A DNA stretch of 64,000 nucleotides from Argopecten irradians (taxonomy: Eukaryota > Mollusca > Bivalvia > Pectinida > Pectinidae), in the NCBI RefSeq assembly GCF_041381155.1, contig NC_091144.1:5489501-5553500 (forward strand), written 5' to 3'. The position numbers were made by a program, and so were the translations under genes. The notes beneath the pieces were generated by a model, which was not told where the DNA came from, ran no database searches, and worked only from the letters and a program-made list of their open reading frames with translations. Shown one piece after another: positions 10,926 to 21,230 of the stretch; position 1 is the first letter of the stretch; each line of letters begins with the position of its first letter.

Positions 10926-12480
10926 ATAGAGTCTTGACTTGAAGGTGTTTAGAGATGGTGAACACACCACTTCCTCTGGCAGAGAATTCTAGATGTTGTT
11001 AACTCTGTTGCTAAAGAAATGGCCCGATTTCCCCAGTCTTAATTGCCTCTTACATTGTATATAGTTTTCTGGAGTGCCCCTTTGTTGAAGTTCGTCCAAT
11101 TTCATCGAATAGTGAGTCAACGTTCAGTATGTTCCAAATGATTTAGAATTTTGTAAGTTTTGGATGATATCTGCCTGTTCTCTACTATGTTGAAGTGTTG
11201 GTAGACTCAGAATCTTTAAGCGATCTTGGTAAGGTAAATGTTTTAAACACGGTATCCTTTTTGTTGCTCGTCTTTGTACGTTTTCAATGACGGTCATGTC
11301 TCTGACCAGGTGTGGTGAGGATACTGGTGTTGCTTATTCCACAATTGGACGAATAAGAGATTTGTAAAGTGCCAGGAACATTTGAGGGCTCATATACGAG
11401 AAAGATCTTAACATTAAACCGATGATGTTTTTGGCATTTGAGCTTGACAAGTTGGCATGAATTGAGAATTGCAGGTTTTGGTCAATGTTCACTCCTAAGT
11501 CCTTTTCTGACTCCACTTTTTGTACTGGTGTTGCGATGCCATCTTGCCTAATGGTATAAACATTGTTTCCCTGAGATCTGCCAATCTCCAGGTATTTACA
11601 TTTGGATGTATTTAGTTGCATGAGCCAGGTCTGTGTCCATTTACACATTTGGTCTAGGTTGTGCTGCAGGTTTTGTCTATCATCCATATAGTTGATTTTG
11701 GAGTATAACTTTGTGTCATCAGCAAAAAGTTTAACTGTACAGTTTAGCATGTCTGGCATGTCATTGACATAGATCAAACAGAGGATTGATCCTAGTACAT
11801 TCCCCTGTGGTACTCCACTTGTAACTGAATGGGGTTTTGATGTTGCTCCATTTATATCGATACTCGTTGAGTCATGTTGTCGAACAGTTTACCGTTGATT
11901 CCGTACTGTTTTAATGTATGGATAAGGAATTTATGCGAGACTTTGTCGACAGCCTTGCTAAAGTCCAGATGAATGACATCAACACTTTTTTCTGAATCTA
12001 TGCTTCTGGTTCAGTTTCCCATTTATTCTAGTAGCTGAGTGACACACGATTTTCCTGGTCTGAAGCCGTGTTGGTGAGGAGTGAATAGGTTGTTGATATC
12101 CATATAAGCAACAATTTCTTTCCTTACTATCCGTTGCATAATTTTTGATGGAACTGATGTTAAGCTGATTGGTCTGTTTTTGCTAGAATCGTTTTTTGCT
12201 CCCTTTTTGAATAATGGAGTGACTATGGCTTCTTTCCTTGCTGATGGTAATTTACAGTTTTGTATGGACTTCTTAAAAATAATTTTCAAATATCCTTTAA
12301 GTTCTTCTGCTGCTTCGGTTTTAAACTTTGGGTGAAGGTTGTCATGGCCAGGAGACTTGTTAGTGTTTATATATTTTTTTCTTTAGCACTCAGAGATGAG
12401 ACATCAGACATGTCAGACGTTTCCAGTGTCAGCATCGTATTTGTCCTAACCCTAAGTACCAATACATTCACTCTCGTCAG
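10926..12480 (-). pseudogene. Dead LINE reverse transcriptase fragment (jockey/CR1-like)
   Basis: The minus strand encodes most of a non-LTR retrotransposon reverse transcriptase. In order it has a SPGHDNLHPKFK-like segment, FKKGAKNDSSKNRPISLTS, HGFRPGKSC, the catalytic FADDTKLYSK (near 11710), EKDLGVNID and LYKSLIRPIVE, and near the end FFSNRVNNI followed by NSLPEE. The longest open pieces are 11334-11777 and 12023-12289. The reading frame is broken between them, and a TAG replaces the usual Trp in the VNNIWNSLP motif (about 10990), so it is inactive. The endonuclease end and the 3' tail are missing: at 10926 it passes straight into the tandem array. Clade assignment is from remembered motif style only. 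Confidence 0.85.
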
Positions 12481-13259
12481 TCATTCGCATCCTTTTTGCA
12501 TATGATTAAGACTCTTCTCCCGTCACTTTCAGATCTAATAAACTATTTAGCTCAAACTTTTTATTGGTATCAGCAATTACATAAATCAAATATTCTTCCT
12601 TTCACTACTATTTTTTTCTTCTTTTCACTTCAACCCTTTCATCAGCAATTACGTCATACAAATATTCTTTTTTTTCAATATTCTCTTTTTTCACTAACAA
12701 TCAAGTTTTCTCTCTCGCGTTTATATCCAGAGTTCATGCAACGTACGTATAATTGGTAACACATATTCCTTCATACCTACTCATACATAAACACATACTT
12801 CCATGCTTAAAACCAACTAAGTTATGCTATACATAAATATGTACCTTACATACAATATTTCCACTATTTATTATCGCTTTTTTTCTCTCTCTCATTAATC
12901 CCCCTTTTGTATTGTTAAATGTTTCGATGTGTTGACATTGAAAATTTGCTTTTCTGTCTTTAGTCTGTTTTCATCATAGTGCTTTTCGTCGTTTTTTTTA
13001 TTTCATTTCTATATGACATTTTTAAACAATATGGCCAATGATAGATCTTGCCATATGTATGTATGTATATATGTATGTATCAACGTAAATTTCTCCGTTA
13101 ATTTTTCGGAGCACCCGCACGGTACAACGAAGTCAGATACACTCCACTATTCGGCTAATATGATATGAAAATTATGATTACGGAGTTAAGAACATCATCC
13201 TGTAAAAATGAAGGGCGAAGTGCAGGAGTGATTGGACGATCCCCTACTGACAGATTGCA
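12481..13259. other. Gene-free stretch
   Basis: T-rich, low-complexity sequence with small (TATG)n runs near 13055-13080. No exon is supported. Confidence 0.35.
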
Positions 13260-13436
13260 TTTTTTTTTTTTTTTTGATTTAAACATATTTTATTGTGTAA
13301 TTTTTATATACAATGGGATTGGGCACAAGTTTTCCAACTTATATGAAGCCCTCTCCCTACAGAATTATAATCAATTTTATAACAAAGAATACAAAAATGG
13401 CAAAATATACATATTTACATATTTACAAGATTTTAG

Positions 13437-13458
13437 AGAGAGAGAGATAGAGAGGGGG

Positions 13459-13510
<52 letters not shown>

Positions 13511-13511
13511 A
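13437..13511. repeat. (GA)n microsatellite
   Basis: An almost pure AG/GA tract of about 75 bp with a GGGGGG interruption near 13456. It lies in the 3' UTR of the minus-strand LINE. Confidence 0.95.
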
Positions 13512-13793
13512 GAGTTTATTTAAATAAATGTATATAATTAATTTATTGAAGTGTATGTATTTGTGATCACTCCCGATGCTGACGACTGAAGTTGTACTGA
13601 TCGCTGTTCTTGTCTCGCTGCTTTACTTAAAGTTCATCACATCCCGTGCCTTGGTATCTTTCTCCTGTCAATCTGTTGCTTTCTTAATTACGTTTCTCTT
13701 CGATCGCCAGCATCGGAAGGATATTAAGAAACATTTTTTTATTACATGTAGTTCATATTATAAATAGGAAACGTAAAGGAGGAGGGAGGGGGG

Positions 13794-15092
13794 TTAAAAC
13801 CTATTACATTCAGTTATATACTCTTGAGTGCTCTGACATATTGTAATGTTATCTTCAATAGTTAAATCTGGACTTCCATGTAGTAGTAGCTGCAGATCTA
13901 AAGGAATGAAGTTGTTTAATGTTCGAAATAATTGAATTCTCTGGTCAGCGTAATTATTACATGTAAAGAAGAAGTGATGGGCATCCTCAATGGGATGCCC
14001 ACATTGGCATTGCTGGTAATCTATTAAATTAGAGCGGAATAAATCATTGTTAAGGGTACTACATCTATTTCTTAATCTGGCATGCAATATATTTGCTTTT
14101 CTATTTCCAATAGAATAATAAATAGGTACTTTTGTAAGATTATTCAGAGACTTTTTAAAAATGTTATATGAAACACTATTTCTAGTATTTATATCTAGCT
14201 GGTTCCAAAGTCGAATAGTGGAAGGAAAATAGGATGCATTTGAGAGCTGGAGACGGAAATTAGGTAAAGTAAAGTTGTTAGCATTTCGAAGATTATAGGA
14301 AGAATTTTCTGAGACTAGTGGGGGTAATAATGAATAGAGGTAGTTGGGTGTAATTTTGTTATTTATTTTGTAAAATAGTTGTACAATGTAGTTTTCTACG
14401 GGAACGACGGGAAGTAAGTGGTTCTAGACCGCATTCCAAATACAGTGAATTTCTGCTAGCGTAAGACGGTAGTCCAGTAATTATTCTAGCAGATTCAAGC
14501 TGAAGTTTTTCTAATTTTTCTGCGTCACTAAGAGAGCACCCATCCCAAACCTCACAACAGTATTCAAACAGTGGCCGAATATATGACTTGTACATTTGTA
14601 TTAAAGTTCGTTTATTTAGAGTATATTTAAGTTTTGGAAGAACACTTACCTGTTTTTGATACCTGTTTACATATATTATGAATGTGGATATTCCATTTAC
14701 AATTAGCCTCCAAAGTTACTCCTAAGTGCTTATGATTATCTACAAAATCTACACTTACATTATTGAATTTGATATCGATTATGTGATTATGTTCCGTATT
14801 AGAAATAAGTAAAGCTTCCGTCTTTTGGGGGTTAAAAGTTACTAACCATTTATTTGCCCAATTTTGAATTTTACTAAGGTCTTCGTTAATTTTAGTTTCT
14901 ATTTCTAAAATTGATGGCCCAGAGCATAGCAAAGAAGTATCATCAGCAAATAATTTAGAAAGACTTTCGAGGTTGTCAGAAATATCATTAATATACAATA
15001 TAAAAAGGAACGGACCTAATACTGAGCCTTGGGGGACACCAGAATTTGTAGAATTGACGGAAGATTTACTATTTCCTACAAAAACTTGCTGT
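13794..15092 (-). pseudogene. LINE reverse transcriptase, C-terminal half
   Basis: Minus-strand coding, entering from the LTR insertion point. It holds VPQGSVLGPFLFI (RT motif B, near 15040), KLFADDTSLL (catalytic motif, near 14945), HKHLGVTLE, LYKSYIRPLFEYC-like and, at the end, a Cys/His cluster QCGHPIEDAHHFFFTCNNYA (near 13980) typical of LINE C termini. Frameshifts near 14620 and 14385 split it into open pieces at 14627-14998, 14359-14595 and 13794-14087. It continues, across the LTR element, the frame at 19464-21230. Confidence 0.85.
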
Positions 15093-15578
15093 TGTAGTAT
15101 AATATATATAAATGATAAGAATTTTAGACTTTGAAATTTGGACTAATATATAATTATCTACATATATATTTCAGGTATGTTACACTGTGTAGGTCAAGCA
15201 CATGTGTTTCATATTTACAATAGTATATGTACGTGCATGTAAAGTCTATTGAAAACCAACCTCTGTTAGGGTCATTGTATTGCTATTAATTACATAGCCA
15301 TGTTATTAATTATGTTACATGATAAGTCTAATGAGTAAACATGTTTCCCTATGTAATACAGCATCTACGTTGGGTCAAATGTTCCAGGTATTGGCTTTCA
15401 TATTCAAATATTGACATATGTTATCCTGATGTACTGCTATATTAACTCGCCAATAATCTCTGTACAGAGTCGATTCCTAAGACTCCAATAAACGTATCGT
15501 ACCATCCACTGAATCTGCGTTGGAGTTCTACATCTACTTTTCCTCAACATACATTTACACGAGATTATAAACATCATA
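15093..15578. repeat. Left LTR (486 bp)
   Basis: It matches 19003-19463 over its whole length, with a handful of substitutions and one 25-bp stretch (about 15487-15511) that the right copy lacks. The length difference 486 minus 461 is exactly 25, confirming the alignment. Confidence 0.9.
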
Positions 15579-15579
15579 T

Positions 15580-15597
15580 TGGCGCCGTGCTGAAAAG
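15580..15597 (+). promoter_or_regulatory. Putative primer-binding site
   Basis: TGGCGCCGTGCTGAAAAG starts one base after the left LTR. The leading TGG is what a tRNA 3' CCA end would pair with. The tRNA species was not determined. Confidence 0.45.
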
Positions 15598-18129
15598 AAC
15601 CTGGGTTTGGACACTTCGTGTCGACTACCACTATCGATCATTGGTTTCACAGGTACGTAGATTTGGCCTATTAGCTCTTTTACAAGTAAATATTTGTACC
15701 ACTTATTTTATTTTTCTCGCACAAATAATATTACTGTTTTATCATGGCTTTATCATCACTGAGAACCGGTCTTATTCTTAGTGAGAATTATCGTTTGACT
15801 TTATACACATATACATCTTATGAACTAAAATAGACTACGAGTATGTAGTTTAATTTTGAAGTACACACATAAAACTTACACTATAACACAGACATGCACC
15901 ACAAGGAGTCGACCACATCAATACACATAACGCACACATATAGACATAAAAATAAACAATTTATAAGTTAAAACAATTTCGTTAGGGAAATATTTGAGGG
16001 AATATTTTTATTCAATAACCTTGCTAATTATTTTTAACTACAATACGCTACAATATTTCAAATCACTGGTTAAAAAATGTTCAATTATTTTATGATTCCT
16101 CTCCTGTGACATGTTCATGAATTTAGTTGATTGCTTGTATCATAAATCTAAGAAGTTCCTTAGTGTTTATTTACATATAATATTTACTATTCCACAAAAA
16201 ACATTTTTACATCTTATATACTTTTGACAAGTTTCTCTCACGTGATAATGCACGGAGGTTAAAATATATACATGGAAACTCGTCTATTTTTATGTTAGAG
16301 GCAGAGTAGTGATGTGATTAAACACACACGTTTATTTTTAGTTGCTCTAATCCTCATATAACATATTCCGCACATTATACTTTTATATACATAAAACATA
16401 CAACATAACACACATTATGATTATATTATTTATTTCATTATTGGAGGAAATTACTACCTGATGCATTTGAATGCAAGGTTAACACTTGTTAATTTTCTCC
16501 TACATTACATATTTTGCACATACAATTTACAAACTTACGGAAATTTCTTTCACTTATCATCTAGTTTAGTTAATTTAAGTCTCAATCTAATTAGAGACGA
16601 AGCATCATGTCTGAGTTTAAGACGGAAGTACGTACGTCGATCAGAATCTCTCATTGATTGTCATTCACTCTATGGCAACAGCATATCGTGAACATGTCCT
16701 CGAGGTCGGAATTATTGCAAATTAGCTTATATATTATTTTGTAGTTTTTTTTCTCTCAAGTATTTCAATCAAATTTTCTACAAGTTTAAGCTATTTGTAT
16801 CAATCTAGTTACATTAAATTACACATATTCATTTTATATCTTCATCAAATGATCAAGCATTATTAATGTCTTACTCATACACCACACATAGACATTTTAT
16901 TTCACACAATTCACTTAGTTACCGGAAAAAAAACTATAAATGCAAATAAAAAAAGAAAAACCCACAATGTTAAAAAAAAAGAAACATACTACATAGTACA
17001 TAAATTACGCATGTATGCTAGAAGTTGTGTTGTATTTTTCATCTAGTTTTCACAGATTCAATGTCTGTTCTATCTCAAAATATAAATATGATAAGAACTG
17101 ATAAATTGCTAACATGCATATATGCCATCAGTTTTTTCACTTAGTATCACGTTTATATGTTTTTAAATTTATTCTTCTTATCAAATAGTTAAGTACCAAA
17201 AGTTTTACTCGTAGATAATGAGACGACCATACATCAATACTTTACATACGGTTATATTATCGCTTTGAAGCACGATTTACAACTTAAGTTTTACATTGTA
17301 CAAAAATTAATAGTAGTTAATACATTTAACACCACAAGCTCATGATAGTTTTTTTATGCATTTGTTGACTGCTTACTACATTATAATATATATCCCTTTG
17401 GTTTTTTTCCCCACAAACTCTAAATAACAACAGCTTGATAGTTATAGATATATTAAATAAAATAAAATATCTCCAATTATCCCCTAGGCAAATCTACAGC
17501 TAATATTACAACTATTGATTGATACGTACAATGTTATTGAGCGATTATTTTATTATCTTTCATTTTTCTATATAGTTTTTCTACATTTCTGGTGATGCCA
17601 TGACATTCTTAGTAATATATTTGTGATTGGTACAATTATTTATAAGGAAAAGAGTGAAAAGTCTAATCTTTAAAACTTGTCGCCTTTGATACGCAAAAGA
17701 ATTGAGAATCAGCCATAATCCAATCGAAATATGATCTGGACCCCATGCGACGGAAGTGTTAATATATCCACGCCTGTCAACTATAATTCCGCCTCCAGTT
17801 ATAGAAGTGGATCGGTAGTCCATCAAAATTCTGACTTTATTGTGTCTTCGTTATATTTGACTTGTTTTGTGTATGCCGTCTTCATTCTATTATTGGAGTT
17901 CCCGTTAATATATATATCTCCACAAAAGACACTTACATCTATTATTTCAACACACGTATATTTTCTGGATAGTCCCCTGAAGTGATTAAACACCAGGTGA
18001 AAATTGTTTTAAGGACTATGCCAGGCTATGTCAGAGTCAGAGATAGTGACGTGTTATTTCACGCAAATTTTCAATTATATCTCTGTACTTGAAGACATAA
18101 ACATTCACACACAAAAAAACAACTACATA

Positions 18130-18400
18130 TTCAACGGATAGGGAGGAGCCGATGCAGTCTAATGCCGGAATGTTTGTCTATAGTCTCCTTGTCCAAAGAA
18201 GTCAACACTACACCTTTCCACGTCAACACAATTATCATCAACGGATTTGGAAATACCCGAAGCATTCTAATGCCGGGAAAATTGTATGAATCTCCTTTTC
18301 CGATGAAGTCAACACAACACCTTCCACGTCAACATATATCTTCAAAGTGCTCAACGGATTTGGAAATACCTGATGCAGTCTAATGCCAGGGAAAACGTGT
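18130..18400. repeat. Imperfect ~115-bp tandem repeat inside the LTR element
   Basis: Three blocks share CAACGGAT(TTGGA)..., GCAGTCTAATGCCGG/AGG, GAAGTCAACAC and CTTCCACGTCAACA. They lie near the 3' end of the element's interior and encode nothing obvious. Confidence 0.65.
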
Positions 18401-19002
18401 TTTATATTTTCATCTCCGGAGAGGACTGATTACACTTAGTTTAACTTATATTCTACAATTTTTACACGGAACTCTCATCTTAAATAATTCTTAGCCTTAT
18501 TGTGCAAGAAATCACCGTTGGATTCAAGATGGTTGTACATCGTTTTCAGCACTCATTAACTTTTCATCACGCGACGGCATATTTATAAACATTTCTATAT
18601 CTACGTTGGACATTTTAAAGTTATATTTTGAATATTGTGTTTTTAATAATCTATTCGGAACTCTATGTTTTACATACTATACTTATTATGCTTTATATAT
18701 ATTCCTTTCAAGCAACATTCATATCAATAATTTCATTTTCTTTATTTATATTTTATTTTTAATCAAAATATTGAAAATTATTTGAAAGTGTGTTACTTTC
18801 ATTTTAACTTAACTGTAAATTTTCATTGTATTATTTATATCTATATACATGCAGTTCGTTCTACAGTTCTAGATGCAGTAATTTAAAATATAATGGTCAT
18901 AATGATAATATAATAATGATCAATGATAAGATTTTTAGAAAATTTATAATTTATTATATCAAATTATATCTAATTTGATATAATGTATAACATGGCGACG
19001 AA

Positions 19003-19463
19003 TGTAGTATAATATATATAAATGATAAGAATTTTAGACTTTGAAATTTGGACTAATATATAATTATCTACATATATCTTTCAGGTATGTTACACTGTGT
19101 AGGTCAAGCACATGTGTTTCATATTTACAATAGTATATGTACGTGCATGTAAAGTCTATTGAAAACCAACCTCTGTTAGGGTCATTGTATTGCTATTAAT
19201 TACATAGCCATGTTATTAATTATGTTACATGATAAGTCTAATGAGTAAACATGTTTCCCTATGTAATACAGCATCTACGTTGGGTCAAATGTTCCAGGTA
19301 TTGGTTTTCATACCCAAATATTGACATATGTTATCCTGATGTACTGCTATATTAACTCGCCAATAATCTCTGTACAGAGTCGATTCCTAAGACTCCAATC
19401 TGCGTTGGAGTTTTACATCTACTTTTCCTCAACATACATTTACACGAGATTATAAACATCATA
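19003..19463. repeat. Right LTR (461 bp)
   Basis: Direct copy of 15093-15578 lacking 25 bp. The missing segment is flanked by AAT in the left copy, so it looks like a microhomology deletion. The few other differences imply a fairly recent insertion. Confidence 0.9.
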
Positions 19464-21230
19464 CTGTTTCCGATTACTGATGTAATTTTTTAACCAATTT
19501 AGCAATTTTCCGCCTATACCATAATTTGCTAGTTTAACATTCAGTCCCTTGTGCCACACACGATCGATTGCTTTCGAAATATCACAGAAAACTAAACATG
19601 TTGAGTGCATTTTTTCAATATTTTCACATAGGGAATGGTAGATTTCAATAAGTTGATGAGATAAAGAATGTCCAGGTTGAAAACCTGACTGATATTTATA
19701 TATGAGGGAATTATCAAGTAAGTAATTGTTTAGATATTTGACTACCAATCTTTCAAAAACTTTTCCTATTGTACTTAAGAGAGATATAGGTCTATAGGTA
19801 GTAGAATTATGCTTATCTCCCTTTTTAAAGAATGGCATGACTAGAGCTAATTTCCACTGTTTTGGGAAGATACCAGTATCCAAGGAAGATCTGAATATTA
19901 GAAATAAGGGTAATGCAATAGAAGATGCTGTGTGTTTTAGCATGTTATGGCTAATTTCGTCGTGTCCTACTGCTTTATTGATAGGTAAGGATTTAAGAAT
20001 GTCTATAATGTCGGTCGGTTGAAATTGTATGTCGGTTATATTAGAGTCAGTCCTAATCTCTAACTCTGGAACGTCAATTTGTGAATCGTCAATAGTTGAT
20101 ATGGAAACAAAGTAATCATTTAATAAATTGGCTTTACCTACATCCGTCATTTCAGGTTGCCCTGCATCGTTTAATAGAGGAGGAATAGAGTTAGTAGTGT
20201 CCGAGGTTTTTAATAATCTTCGAATGATTTTCCAGTAGTTTCTAGGGTTTGAATTCGAGTGACGATCTAAAATGCCATTTATATCTGAATAAAAATTTTC
20301 TTTGGTGTGCTTTTTTAAATTGTTTACATGATTACGTTGTTTCCGAAAATTAGTAAGATTTAACGTTGTTCGATGTCGTTTAAAAATCTTTAAAAGTCTG
20401 TCTCGTTTTCTTATTTCTCGTCTAAGGTCAGAATTGAACCACGGTTTGTCATTAGGCCGAATAGTAATGGTTTTAGTTGGTATGCACTCCCCAGCTATAT
20501 CTAGAAATTTGTCAGTAAATTTTTCACACATGTCGTCTGGGGAGTTCGCTGTCGAAAAAAAATTTAGCCAGTCAGTCTCATCTAATTTATTTTTAAACGT
20601 CTCATAATTTGCCTGATTATAACATCTTATTGTTCGTTTATATGTTCTGGAGATAGCTGTTTCTACGTTAATTTCTACAGTCGTCGCTTTGTGATCAGAA
20701 ATTTCGTCGTCAATATCAATTACGTCAGAAAAGTTAGAGATACACGTGTCAGACAGTAAAATTGGGTCAAGTAGTGTGGAGGACGTGCGCGCTACACGTG
20801 TCGGTCTATCAATGACATTGGTGAAGTGAAATGTGTGGATAATATCGTAGATTTTGTGTGAATTTCTGACGGTTAAAAGGTCAATGTTTATATCGCCAAC
20901 TATAATGATGTGTGGAGTTTCTTGGAAGGCAGTGTCTATAGAAAAATGAAATTGGTCCCAAAATGTGTTTGAAGCGTGTGGAGGTCTATACAATGTACAC
21001 AGGAGAAATTTCTTTCTTGGATACTGGATCTCTGTCCATATCACTTCGCCCACTCGAAATTCTAAGTCCGCTCTACGACGGGTGCACAAGAGACTGGATG
21101 TATAGACAGCTAACCCCCCTCCCGGACTTCCCCTATCCTTACGGTATAATTCATAACCACCCAGGAGTAAATCAGTGTCAGCTACAGAATTATCAAGGTG
21201 AGTCTCAGTGACGCAGATAACATCATTATA
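19464..21230 (-). pseudogene. LINE endonuclease (partial) and reverse transcriptase, N-terminal half
   Basis: One long open minus-strand frame (ATG at 21089, with the frame continuing open upstream to about 21230). The upstream part reads VICVTETHLDNSVADTDLLL and SPGGGLAVY, the middle of an APE-type endonuclease. Then follow GDINIDL (about residue 65 from the ATG), LDPILLSD and a catalytic ISDHKATT (about residue 130). The RT domain follows with PINKAVGHDEISHNMLKH, FFKKGDKHNSTTYRPISLLS, QSGFQPGHSLSHQLIE and motif A FCDISKAIDRVWHKG, where Ile replaces the usual Phe of KAFD. It is cut at NYISNRKQ by the LTR element and resumes at 15092. The N-terminal end of the endonuclease is missing. Confidence 0.9.

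Larger units (their letters stand above)
15093..19463. mobile_element. Non-autonomous LTR retrotransposon (4.37 kb, no coding capacity seen)
   Basis: Two near-identical direct repeats (15093-15578 and 19003-19463) bound a 3.4-kb AT-rich interior without a gag or pol frame. The element begins TGTAGTATAA and ends AACATCATA. It is flanked by a CTGT duplication (15089-15092 and 19464-19467), and the LINE protein frame continues cleanly on either side, which proves an insertion. Just inside the left LTR is TTGGCGCCGTGCTG, a plausible tRNA primer-binding site. No convincing polypurine tract precedes the right LTR. The layout matches a LARD-type derivative mobilised by another element; the superfamily is not decided, since a 4-bp duplication fits some Ty3 or BEL types. 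Confidence 0.85.

Noticed and set aside
13165-13527. 120-codon frame ending in repeated RERE
   Set aside because: Crosses a poly(T) tract and a (GA)n microsatellite in antisense of a LINE 3' UTR.
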